Source: Symmetrospora coprosmae
Taxonomy: Eukaryota > Basidiomycota > Cystobasidiomycetes > Symmetrosporaceae
Direction: 5' to 3'
Assembly: GCA_008802785.1 (NCBI GenBank)
Contig: VUYT01000015.1
Span: forward strand, 310,001 to 374,000
DNA: 64,000 bases
The notes under the pieces were generated by a model. The model made no database searches and was not told the DNA's origin. It saw nothing but the letters and a program-made list of their open reading frames with translations. Every line of letters begins with the position of its first letter. The first letter of the stretch is position 1. A program made the translations under genes and the position numbers. Shown piece after piece: positions 1-10,178 of this stretch.

Positions 1-1603
1 CGGCGCCCTGGATGCGCTGCAGAGTCCGGTCGTCCACAGGGTCCTTGAAGAAGGCAGCTCCCTGACCGCGAGTCCGGTCAAAGTCGACAAAGACGGTTGG
101 GTGAATCTCGGTGAGGGCCTTCTTGAGCTCGAGCGGGTTGGCCTCATCGTTGTTGACGGCGCCGCCAAACTTGAGCACCTTGCCCGCAGTGTACTCGATA
201 TCCTCCTGGTTCTTGATCATGCCCGTCCCGGCATCAACCTCCATCTCCTTGCCCTCGACAAAGATCATGACTGGCCCGCTCTTCTCGTCCTTGCCCCATC
301 CGCTGTCGCCATTCCGGCGGTCGCCCCTCCGGTTGTCGTTACCCATGTGGTCAGCGTCCTTGAAGGCGTTGAAGGCCCGCTTGGTGTTCTGGGGGCGGGT
401 AGACGCCTGCTTGTTCTCTCCGTAAGTTGGCTCGATGCCCTTCTCCTTCGCCTTCATGTCGATGTAGGCCTTCCTGTGAACGCGGAAGGCAGATGAGGAC
501 AGCCATCAGTGCTCTGTGAGGTCACGACGGGAGCTGGATACATGCGACGCACTTGGACATAACCTCGAGAGGCTCGGACTCTCCAAAGTAGGTTGGCTTG
601 GGATCGAGGGCGAGGAACGTCTGCGCCGACTCCTCGGTCGCAAACTCGACAAAGACCGAGTTCTTGAACTTCTTCTTCTCGTCTCTGCGCATGCGGACAG
701 CATTGACCTTGCCGCAGTTGAGGCTCTCAAACCAGGTCTCTAGGCTCTTCTGAAGCTCGGAGAAGGCGTAGTTCCCGCCTCCGCTGCCACCCTTGCGGTC
801 CTTGCCTCCACGCTCCTGCTGTTGCTCCTCCTCGTCTGGGAAGCCCTTGGCGTACACGCTCCTGTCGAGCTGCCCAGTCTGACCAGGCGGGGTGAGCGCC
901 TTCTTGCGGCGGATCTCCTGCCCGTCACCAGAAATCTCGAGCAGCGCGTTGTCGTCCTTTGTCGGGTACGCGGATCGCAGCGCGTTGACAATGGCGAACT
1001 CGCAGATGGTCGGGGAACGCGACGACTTGTTGAGAATCGCCTGCATGCGCTTGAACTCGAGAATTTGCGAGAGGGGGATGAAGCCAGTGCCCATTGGCGC
1101 ATCCTCGGCCTTCTTTGCCTGGGACAGTGTGAAGAGGTGCTAGGTGATGACAGAGCGACAAAGGAGGTGTCAGAGTGACTTTATTGCAAGCGCTGAACTG
1201 CCGTGCCACCGAAAAGCTCGCCCGTGCACGCATGACACTTTTCGGGCATCATACATCATGTACTCACGCGGTCGTAGGGCAGGTTAGAGTCGGAGAGGTA
1301 GAAGGTGATCTGCTTGACGGCCTCCTGGATGACGGCGTCCTCCTTCTGCGACTCTGTCTTTTCGACCTGCTCCTGCTTGGTGGCCGTAGTCTCCTCTGCG
1401 TCCTCCTTCTTTGCCGTGGCGCTGTCGATCTCCTTGTCATGCGCCTCGAGCTCCTCCTTGAGCTCCTTCTCTAGAGCATCCTCGCCCCCTTCCTTGATCT
1501 CGACAGTGGTCCTCTCCTCGGTCTTGACGTCCTTCGTCTCTCCTGCAGCTGACTCGACGGGCAGCGAGCCAGTTCCGACTGCCTCAGGCTTGACCTCGGA
1601 CAT
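1..1603 (-). CDS. LHP1: La protein (RNA polymerase III transcript chaperone), 3' end beyond window
   Basis: La proteins bind the 3' oligo-U tails of new RNA polymerase III transcripts in the nucleus and act as RNA chaperones. Three exons are read (1603-1268, 1139-553, 473-1), all joined in frame by GT-AG borders. The first ~95 residues are a Glu/Lys-rich tail. The La motif follows, with SDSNLPYD at the end of exon 1 and FIPLSQILEFKRMQ in exon 2. A first RRM spans about residues 205-305 (RSVYAKGF, KNSVFVEFA). A second, xRRM-like fold (GKVLKFGG, TVFVDFDRTRGQGAAFF) reaches the window edge. 465 residues are visible and the C-terminus is missing. The order La motif, RRM, second RRM is that of genuine La rather than of LARP1/4 proteins. 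Start chosen at the first Met of the exon, 1603. Confidence 0.9.
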
Positions 1604-1961
1604 GGCTGTAGGTTTGTACTGCTTGAAGAATGTCCCTCTAGCTGCTCTAGCTGCAAGACAATCTACTGTATCCTTCCTTCCAAGCTCGAGCGGTTGTATC
1701 GAGACAGAGCGTCAGTCCTGTCAGTCGCGCGCACCTCAAATTTGCTGCACCGGGGCTCGTGACTTTCAGAAGACTCCGGATGAAGCCATCATGCAAAGCC
1801 GCAGATGCTCAAAAAGGCCAAGATGGAACAGCTTTTCATACGCAATGACAGTTCGATCCTATCTGACATGATCATCATACTGCACAAACCGCCCGTATAG
1901 AAGCTGCGCCCGTTGTCCTTGCGGAAACCCCGCCGGAGTCCGCCACCGACCCGCCCCGCAT
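1604..1961. other. Intergenic, no gene seen
   Basis: 358 bases between the start of the La gene and the stop of the dioxygenase gene, both minus strand. It must hold the La promoter and the dioxygenase 3' end. I see no conserved ORF or RNA gene here. Confidence 0.5.
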
Positions 1962-3571
1962 TCACGCGTACTGCCTAACATCCTCCTCAGATGGCCCTAC
2001 CGGAGCGTCCCCGCTGGCGAGGTTGCACTGCCAGAAGCTCCTCACTTGATCCTCCTTGAATGCACCGACCACGGTGTGCAGTGTGCCTCGGTTGTGGAAG
2101 AGGCACAGATCGCCCTCCTTCCAGTCGTGCGGGTAGACGTACTTTGGCGCAATAGCAGGCCGCTGCATCTTGTACAGAATGTCGCGGACCTCTTCGAGAT
2201 TGTCGATCGTGGCGCCTTCCGGGTAAAGCGCCTTGCTCCTGTCGCCCGAAAAAGATGCTGGCAAAGGCTGGATCACCAGCGCCTCTGCGCCGCATGGGTG
2301 GACCTGAAAGTGCAGTTTCCCCGTCTGAGGGTTCTTCCACAGCATCGGGAACACCTTGACCTTATCTTCGGTCCACTGTGGCAGCTCCTCCTTGTCTAGC
2401 TCTAGCCCGTCGCTCTCGATGCCCAAGCCAGTCGATTTGGCCTTGGCTGGTGCCATCCAGACATAGGGGTGGGGTGCATATCGGACGACAGTGCGCACCG
2501 CCATGGACTTGAGCTCCTCAGGCAGGATGTCAAACATGTTGGTGCCCGAGACGACTGCGAAGCAGTGGCATGACAACGTCAGCAAGCGCTAGACTTGCCG
2601 CCACGGCGCTTCTGCTCCAGCCTGTACTCACAGGCGGTAGTGCCAATTGGCACAGGCAGTTCGTCACCAGTACCATCGTCGTACCTCACAGTCTGGGTCG
2701 GGCCTTCGGGTACAGAGAGCGCGAAGAGAGTCGTGACCTTCGGCGGGTTCCTGCGGGTGCCGAAGAGAAACGGGCGAACATCAGAGCTGGGCTTGACTGG
2801 TGTGTCATGTAGTTGAAGTCGTACGCACAGAGCATAAAGTGCTGCGTCAATGTGCCTGCAAGTTGCAAGCGCAACCTTCGCATCAGTGACAACGAGCGTC
2901 TCGCCAGTGAACACGGCGTCTCACCATCTGTAGAACCTCGTGATGCCCTTGTCTTCATCCTCCTGACTGACTACCGTCTTGTGGAATGTCTTGTGGTGGG
3001 GATGCTTGAGTTTGGGCTTGTCCAGGCCTTGGGTGATGCGGTCCTCAGTGGCTGAAGAAGGGTGGGCGAGAAATATGTGTCAGTAAGCTGCCCTGTGCCG
3101 AGCGACATCTCGAGATGCGTAGACATAGACTGACGGACGCCATTGCCGATGAGCTGCACCTGAGGTTGTCTAGGGATGGTCTTGAGATCCGGGTGCTGTC
3201 GAAGCCGGAGCGGCAGGCTTCCTCGTCAGGCCTAGACCGCATCCCCGACAGCATATCACACCGTCCTCTGACTGCTGCCTCCCACGCACCAGGATGCTCT
3301 TCTTCTCGCTGCCCGTCTTGTTGTTGCCGTGACCGTACGTTTCGGCGGACGGGTCAAAGTGCTTTGTGAGCCTGTACTGCACCTCCGGGGTGACGTCGAG
3401 CCCGCGGAAGACGAGGATTGAGTGCTTGTACAGGAGCTCCTCGACCTGCTTGTACTCGTCTGTAGAAGCCGTAGCTGGGTCGAAGCCGGCGACGACGCGA
3501 CCGAACTCGGGCACCTCGGACGCCGCGAAGGACGGCGGGGCAGGGAGCGGGGAGACTGTCAATGTAGGCAT
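1962..3571 (-). CDS. xanA: TauD/TfdA-family Fe(II)/2-oxoglutarate dioxygenase, probably xanthine dioxygenase XanA
   Basis: Six exons are read: 3571-3290, 3195-3139, 3043-2925, 2855-2829, 2750-2632, 2554-1962, giving 398 residues. Exon junctions restore WHIDAALYALNPPKV, holding the HxD iron ligands (HID), and TAFVSGTNMFDILP. The distal ligand lies in HNRGTLHTVVGAF and a 2-oxoglutarate-binding Arg in RSFWQCNLA. The length, the GTNMF block and the C-terminal HNRGTLH...FWQCNLA block resemble fungal XanA, which oxidises xanthine to uric acid in the cytosol without molybdenum. Other TauD relatives (taurine or sulfonate dioxygenases) share the ligands, so the substrate is inferred from resemblance. 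Exon 4 is only 27 nt and carries the HxD motif. The start at 3571 gives MPTLTV; an in-frame Met at 3649 would add 26 residues of no clear character. Confidence 0.75.
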
Positions 3572-3937
3572 GGCTGCAGCGGTCGTTGATGTAGAGGTGC
3601 CGTGTACGCAAGTAGACGACTGGAGAACCGCTGAGTGGAACGAAGGCAAGATGCATTTGCACGGCAGTATCCCGCTGCGGGCTTATCACTACTGGTGCAC
3701 CTCGTCAGGCACAGGACGCGATAAGGTCGAGACCGACCGGGGACGCCACCGGCTCCCGACATCCCGGCGCGGACCTCCTGCACTGCCTTCAAGCTACTCG
3801 TACATGTCTATCCTGCGACGTGCTGCCTGCTCCGCGCAACCTGGCTGAAGAAGCGCTACGATACTGGACACAGGTGCATTCTTCAGTCCTGAGTAAGCGC
3901 CGGGCCGTCGGAATGCTTGAAACGATAGCGTCCTATC
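3572..3937. other. Intergenic, promoter side of the dioxygenase gene
   Basis: 366 bases between the dioxygenase start and the stop of the next minus-strand gene. No coding or RNA feature was recognised. It should contain the dioxygenase promoter. Confidence 0.45.
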
Positions 3938-5870
3938 CTAAGCCTGCGGAGTGCCCGTATCCGCTGCAGGACTGGAAGCGACAGACTGAGCCTCGGTAGG
4001 ATGGCCCAATCCGCCAGTCTGCGCCGACGCCAGCTGCACGGGCGTGACAGCTCCGCTGGGCGGCACCTTGATCTTCTTTGGGGGACCAGGCTTGCGTCTC
4101 GGCTCTCCCGGCTCGCGCTTCCGGCGCTTGGGCTTTGGTGGGGCAAGCAGAGATGGGGTAATGGTGCCAACTGCTGCATTGCCTTCGCTCGCGCCCTCGG
4201 AAGCCGCGTACATGCCCTCGGGCATGGGCGAGCCGGTCCCATCGTGTCCGAGCAGTGAGGCGCCGAGCGAGCGCTTCTCCACGGGTGGGGGGCGTGGGTT
4301 GGCCGCCAGGTGATCTGCAAAGGGCGAGTCGTTGTCTGTGCGGAATCGCAGGAGCGTGTGCGGGCGTAAGTCCCGCTCGAGCACATTTGTCAGCTAGACC
4401 CTTCGAACTCGACATACCTCCGAGCCAAACTGGAAGGTAGAAGAGCACTCCTCCTGGACCCATGATTTCCCTCTTGGTCTTCTTCCATGAGCGCGGTTTG
4501 GGCGTGTTCTTGTCCAAAGGTAGAGCAGGCAGAAACCCGCTGCCAGTCTGTGTGGGGATCGCAACAGGCGCAGGGTGTCAGCGTGCCGCCAGAGGCCTAC
4601 TCATTTCCTTCAGAGCACCCACCTTAGGCGGAGGTCCGACGGGGAACAGCTTGTTCACTGCGGCAGCCATGGCGGCCGTCTGTCTGCTCTGCTCGTTCCC
4701 TCCCGGTAAGCCATTCTGCCACTTGTCATTCGTGACGAGTCCGCCCGGTGCAATAATGGCAGGTACGAAGCCGTCCTCGTGCGGCAGAAGCCCTCCCTGC
4801 AGCAGCATCTCGTCCTCCATGGCGAGTGCGTCCTCCGTCTTGTACGACTGTTGTGCATGTTGTCCATACGAGCCACTCGCAATCGCCGGAGCTGCGGCAG
4901 CTGCCGGCTCCCTTCGTCGCCTCCTCGTCGGAGCGGGAGCGGCCGCTACCGGTGTTCCCAAGCCAGAAGAAGCTGCGAGCGGGGCAGGCGACACGCCACC
5001 GGGGTTTGAGGCCAGCGGAGAGCGGCGAGCGTCCCCTTCGCCGTCGTAAGGATGTGGCGAGGGAATGGAGCCTGCACCCCTCCCAGCCCCTCCTGCTGTC
5101 CTGAGGCCAGGAGACACGGGCTCGCTCCCGCTTGCTCCCTTCAGTCCCTTGCGCCACCCGCGACCAGCGCCAGGGTTGGCAGTCGGACCTTTCCGCTTAC
5201 GCCCGCCCGCTGTAAGGCCAAGTGGCGCGGCGCTACTCGTCGAAGGCGAAGGGACGGCAATGCTTCCGATGCTGGAATCGTATCGCGGTGCGGCAGATGC
5301 TTGGAGAGGAGTGCCGAGTCCCGGGCTGGCACTCGAAGCTGGGTTGGCGGGAGGCGCAGAGCCGTCTGCAAACGTGGCTTGCGCAGCAGCAGGCGAGGGT
5401 ACTGCATTCGCAGCTGAGGATCCGGCATGGGGCTGAATGGCAGCGTGAAGCGAGGGACTTGCGTACGGCTCAGGGAAGGAAGAGGAGGAGGCAGACGCGG
5501 AAGGCGCCTCGACAAGGCCCAGTATCCGCTCCGTTGCGTAAGTTTGTTCTTCGCTCGAGTCTGCCGTGACCGAGTCGGTGGATGCCGCAGGGAGCTGCAC
5601 GGGTAGTGGTACTAGTGCCGGTACTGGCGCAGCGGCTCTCGACGGAGTGGGAGCGGATGGACCCGCTGCCGTGGACAATGACGAGGACGACGCCTGCGGG
5701 ACAGAAGCGCTGCTCGCACGATCACCGCCTCCTCCTCCTCCTATCTTGAGCTTCAGCTTGAATCCTCCCGAGCTGACTCCCGTGCCGCCCGACGTCGCGC
5801 TGCCCGATGGTCCAGCTACTGCTGGAGACTGAGCAGCCGGAGCCTGATGGCCTGGATTGGGATCTGCCAT
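3938..5870 (-). CDS. Ser/Pro/Ala-rich basic nuclear protein, possibly an INO80 subunit Ies4-like protein
   Basis: Three exons (5870-4623, 4547-4418, 4335-3938) give 591 residues. Exon 1 begins MADPNPGHQ and soon carries GGFKLKLKIGGGG, followed by a long low-complexity Ser/Ala/Pro region. Exon 2 holds the only compact block: RSWKKTKREIMGPGGV and FYLPVWLG. Exon 3 holds a basic stretch, KPKRRKREPGEPRRKPGPP, that looks like a nuclear localisation or AT-hook-like DNA contact. The KLKLKI start plus a W-K-K/aromatic block recalls fungal INO80 subunit Ies4, but that is from memory of the family pattern and is weak. The second intron (4417-4336) was chosen because it alone keeps the reading frame into the basic tail. 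Nucleus and chromatin are inferred from composition only. Confidence 0.55.
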
Positions 5871-6218
5871 GGCCTGTCAAGAGTATGTTTTGCCGTGCTG
5901 TGAGGGTCTGAGCAGTCAGAGCGAAGTAGAGCGGGTCTGGGTGCTCCCTCTCCCTCTCTCACCCCCTCGTCGTAGTCAGAACGTGCCGTCACATGGCCGC
6001 GGGCGCACCCCTCCCTCGCTTTGCTTTCTACTACCAGCCATGCTCTGGCTTAGAGAATGAGCATCTAGCGCTATCTGATACGGTCTCACATTCAGCATTC
6101 TTGTGCACACGCGCTTCCCTGTTCCCCCTTGGCTACCGGTAGTAGTTCCCACCGGCAGCACGCGTCGACATCCATCTTCTCGACTGCCCGCCCGCCTGCC
6201 CGCCCGCACAATGCCTTC
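5871..6218. promoter_or_regulatory. Divergent intergenic region (shared promoter span)
   Basis: 348 bases separate the starts of the minus-strand nuclear protein and the plus-strand cyclin, so both promoters must lie here. It contains CT/CCCT-rich tracts near 5945-5975. No specific factor site is claimed. Confidence 0.45.
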
Positions 6219-7580
6219 ATGGAACCGCCAGTCCAGGAACAAGAGCGGCAGCGATACGGCGCGCCTTCGGCATCGATACACCATCCAAACTCGTCACCTG
6301 CGAGCGTGTCGGATTCTTCCCTGCTGAGCTCGAGTTCAGACTCGGACGGCAGCTCATCCGAGCAGGAAGCCGGCGAGGGCAAGCAGGAGCAGCACAGCGT
6401 GCATGACAGGAACGGGGCCGCAATTCATGGCAGAGATGACGACGCCGAAGGGCCTTCCATGGGATCGTCGGACCCTGCGCAAGGAAGCAACGGCACCGCT
6501 GCAGGGTCAGGCTCTTCCTCTGGCGCAGACAGCCATGCCCGGCACGCACAGCCGACACATCAGATAGCTGCCGGACCAGGACCAGGTGAGGGTGTCTCGC
6601 ATCCCTTGACAGCTGCGGCGGTAGCGCAGAAGCTCACGCCAGACGCGTCCTCACGCTGCACAGGCACGTCTGCCCGCCACATCATTCCCACCCAGACTCA
6701 CCCTGCTGGCGAATGCAGAATTGTCCCCATCCCTTTCCAGCACTGCGAGATGCCAGACGTGATAGCGCTTGTTGGTGAGTCTGCACTGCCTCTTCGTCGC
6801 ATCCCGGAGCGCGCCTATGCATCTAACGCTTTGGTTTCCGTCCTGCCCACGTGCGTTGCTTCCCGTATGCCCATCCAGCCGGCATGCTCGACCGTTTACT
6901 GGCATACAACGACTCTCTCCCGCTAAGTTCGCGTCCGCTCACGCGCTTTCACTCAAAGGCCGCCCCGTCCATCAGCGCGCATGCGTACCTGACGCGCATC
7001 ACCACCTTCACGAACGTGGACCCGTGCATCCTCCTCATCCTCCTCTACTACATTGACAAGCTGTCCCCGGATTACCTCACCATCAACAGCTTGACGGTTC
7101 ACCGCTTCCTCATCGCTGCCATTTGCTGCGGGTCCAAGGCGCTCTCGGACAGCTTTGCAACAAACTCGCGGTACGCCAAGGTCGGGGGCGTGGAGCTCAT
7201 CGAGATGAATGCGCTCGAGAGGGAGTTCCTCATTGCTATCGACTGGCGGCTGGCGGTGAGTGTCTTTTGTGTTGTTTGCCGTGCGAGGTGCAGACATGCT
7301 GACTCGTACCCTGTCTTTCTCGGCCGTCGTCGGGTAGACCTCCGGAGCGCTGCTCGACCAGTACTGGCGTAGCTTGGTCGAAGCTCATCCGGGATACAGG
7401 CTGGCTTCTCCCCTGTCGGCGCAGCACGAGTCTCTGGCACCGTCTTCTCAGCAGCCCACTCCACACTCGCCCGCAACCTCGGGCATCCCGGCCGACCCGC
7501 ATCGGCCGCACAAAAAGGCAAAGGCCGCTGTCGAGGGAGACATGCAGTCCGTCCATCCAGCACCTCAAGCGCCGCCATAA
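6219..7580 (+). CDS. PHO80-like (PCL family) cyclin
   Basis: Cyclins of this family partner Pho85-type CDKs in phosphate, glycogen and cell-cycle control. Three exons (6219-6774, 6879-7255, 7338-7580) join in frame to 391 residues. The N-terminal ~150 residues are Ser/Gly/Glu-rich and poorly conserved in character. The cyclin box follows: ECRIVPIPF, IALVAGMLDRLL (restored across intron 1), LTRITTFTNVDPCILLILLYY, HRFLIAAICCGSK, and NALEREFLIAIDWRLA. LDQYWRSLV follows intron 2. This spacing matches Pho80/Pcl7-type cyclins rather than B-type cyclins. The start Met at 6219 is one of several in-frame options; an upstream in-frame Met lies at 6129. The C-terminal tail is basic and short. Confidence 0.85.
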
Positions 7581-8303
7581 ACATGTCTTCTCTCTCCGGC
7601 GCTCGTTCATACCGTGACCATGTCAGTTCCCTCTCGTTCCCACCAAGATGTAGCAGCCTGAGACCGAACCATGTTGGCATAGAGATCGATCGATGCAAAT
7701 GCTTGTACGTGTACATAAGACAGGTACGCCATACTCGGGATGCTTCCAGAGCTTTACGCTATTCCGTGTGCCACGCAGCCCATCAGTCAGCTCGCGCTTG
7801 CGTCCTCGTCCGGCGCTCTGACAGCTGTCATCGGACTTTGCGAGCGCCTATGCCCGATGGCCCCCGGAAGAGACGGAAATAATCCGAGCGAAGCGTGCAG
7901 CTTGTCAGCACCTCCTGACACATCATCAGGCTGATGGAAGAAGGGCGCGCAGGCCTTTCAATGTGTAGCCTTCTGCACCTCTCTCTTCCACATCACTCTA
8001 AACTGCATATCGTTGTTGCAATATTGGCCCCCCCCCCCCCAGCCCGCCCGCTCCGCTCTCGAATTCCGCGTTGCGTGGCGCCGTCGTCTTGTTTGGAACA
8101 ACGAGCGAGAGCCAGTCCGAGAACTCGGCCGATTCCAGTTCTGCACCGAGGGCAAGGGCAGCCCGAGCGCGAGCGCGAGCTCTGCTCTGCGGGTCAGTTG
8201 GTGATAGCACAGCACAGCGCCGATGCTCTCTCTTCTCCCTTGATGCACGCCCATATCTAATCGGTCCTCGTCCTCTGGCAGCTCAGTTGCACGTCACGCG
8301 GTC
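7581..8303. other. Intergenic with poly-C tract; no gene seen
   Basis: 723 bases between the cyclin stop and the next plus-strand gene. Small ORFs here look random. A run of 13 C lies at 8028-8040. The span should hold the cyclin 3' end and the promoter of the membrane protein downstream. Confidence 0.5.
8028..8040. repeat. Homopolymer run of 13 C
   Basis: Thirteen consecutive cytosines in an intergenic region. The exact length is prone to sequencing error. Confidence 0.85.
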
Positions 8304-9770
8304 ATGTCAGCATCTCAGGGCGATCTGCTGCCTCCCCGGACGTCCGTCTCGGTCCTGGCGAGAACTTCAGTCCAGGTGGTGCTACTCGTACTAGGTAAGC
8401 AGTTGTGCTATGCCCCCTGTCAATCTGACATGCCCGCCTCGTGCTGACTGCCTGTCCTCTTGGTGATAGTCGGCTCGACGGGTTTCCTCCTCTCGGTCGT
8501 CTGCACCTTGCTCGACCTGGCGCTCCCGGCCTCCCGCGTCGCCAAAGCCAAGCGCGGAAATGAAGGGGTCAGGCGCGAGCGCGGACAGAGGCAGGGCACA
8601 CCATCAACATCATCACACCTTCCTGCTCGTCGTCCACGCAGACAAGGCACAGACAGCACGGTAGCGAGCTCGTCCAGTGCCGCTTCCTCATCACGTGGGA
8701 TTGACGGGAGCTCGTCCCTGCCCGACCTCGTCTTCAGCACTGGCACGTCGGGCAGCAGCAGGACCAGCAGCGCGACGAGCAGCAGCATCGGCAGTCTGGC
8801 GAGCGTTGGGAGCGAGGCCGAGCACTACCAAGCTGCTCTTCAGTCAGCACCTTTGGTCATCGAGCCACCATCCCCAGCCAGCTCCTCGTCGCACGAACGA
8901 CGCGCAAAGATCGACAATTGCTCACCACAACAACAGCAGCAGAAAAAGTCTCGCCGCTGCTCGCTGGACCTCGTTCGAGCGTCGTTGCACATCCCTACGC
9001 CAACTCGCTCCTTCAGCCCGCCTCCCACCTCGCGCCCCTCATCCATCAGCTCGTGCTCAGAGCTCGGCGACCTCCTGCACCCTACCTCTCCGACACTGGG
9101 CAGCCGACCAAAGTTTGGCAGGCTGTTCTCGAGAGCCTCGTCTGCCGAGAAGGAAAGGGATAAGCACAAGGCAACACACCTGGTTGAGGTCTCTGAGGGA
9201 GACGAGCCGGCTTCATTGTCGACGACAGAGCAGGAGCAGCAGGAGCTGGACGGAACAACCACGAGACCAAAGCGGAGGTCGTCCATCCGCTGGAGTGGCT
9301 TCCGCAGCAAAGGTCGGCGCGCAGTTAGCGAGGCCGACGGCACACTCGACGCCGTCCCGCATTCGCATTCGCTCTGGCCCCTCCACGTATCGGACGCGCA
9401 GGACAAGTCTTCCTCGCATGATGAGCACGGCGAGCAACAGGAAGAGCCGGAACGGCCCCAGTCGCCTCGCCTGCCTTCATCACCCCGTCTCTCCGGGTTC
9501 AAGTCGCCCATCAAATCCCGCCTGCCCAGCACCGGCGTCTCTGCCTCACCGACCAAGCCGAGCGAGCGACGAGGACGCCCGTGCCCTCGCCGGGCAGTCA
9601 GCGAGTGCATCTCACACTCGGGCAGCATTGCTTCTCTCACCAAGAAGCAGCAGCAGTCCCCACCGAGACCACAACAGCCAAACAGGCACCAGCTCATGGC
9701 GTGGTCTCAGCACGAGCACCAGCGCCAGGAGGCTCGCAATGCAGGCGTCTCGGGCATCGTGCATGCCTAG
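8304..9770 (+). CDS. Hypothetical single-pass membrane protein with Ser-rich tail
   Basis: Two exons (8304-8394 and 8470-9770) give 463 residues. The junction creates a hydrophobic segment at about residues 22-48 (VQVVLLVLVGSTGFLLSVVC, then TLLDLALPA), long enough for one membrane pass or an uncleaved signal anchor. The remaining ~410 residues are disordered: rich in Ser, Arg, Glu and Gln, with several RRxS-like motifs (RRRSSIRW, RRAVSECIS) that could be kinase sites. No enzymatic domain was recognised. A short N-terminus, one membrane segment and a long polar tail suggest a cytosol-facing tail-type or scaffold protein, but that is inference. The plus-strand ORF is uninterrupted for 1.3 kb, which supports it being real. 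Confidence 0.6.
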
Positions 9771-10178
9771 TCGACGCTCGTGGTGTATCCAGCGCAGCGT
9801 ATGACTCCATCTTCGCCCTTCTTCGCGGCTCACAACTCGGCCGCCCTTTTGGATCTCCATTGGAGGTAGTCTTTATCCTTGGCTCCTTCTCGTTCTCGCT
9901 GCCTCCGATCTCACACACTCCACTTCTGATCCACGTCGTTGTACATACTACGATGCGCCTCGTCTGCAAATGCAGTCCCATCTTCTGCTCGGACTCGACA
10001 TTGCCACCGCGGTGCGCGCTCATGTTGCTCCTTGCCCTGAGCACCACCGAGCACCACCGGATACGATACCACTCCCTGACCAGCTAGTTGAGACCTTCAG
10101 CGGTTACACTCCTGCCTGCCCTACTGAGGTCCACAGCAGGGTGCACTACCCGCTCCTGCCGCAGAAAGGCAAGCCAGC
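9771..10178. other. Intergenic, no gene seen
   Basis: 408 bases between two plus-strand genes. No conserved reading frame was found. It is expected to contain the promoter of the WBP11-like gene. Confidence 0.5.

Noticed and set aside
3933-4517. Unspliced 194-codon frame through the second intron of the nuclear protein gene
   Set aside because: Reading through gives an Arg/Ala/His-rich shifted product; splicing 4417-4336 gives the coherent basic tail instead.
8028-8040. Poly-C run as a telomere-like or functional element
   Set aside because: A plain homopolymer in an intergenic region; no repeat unit or structure around it.
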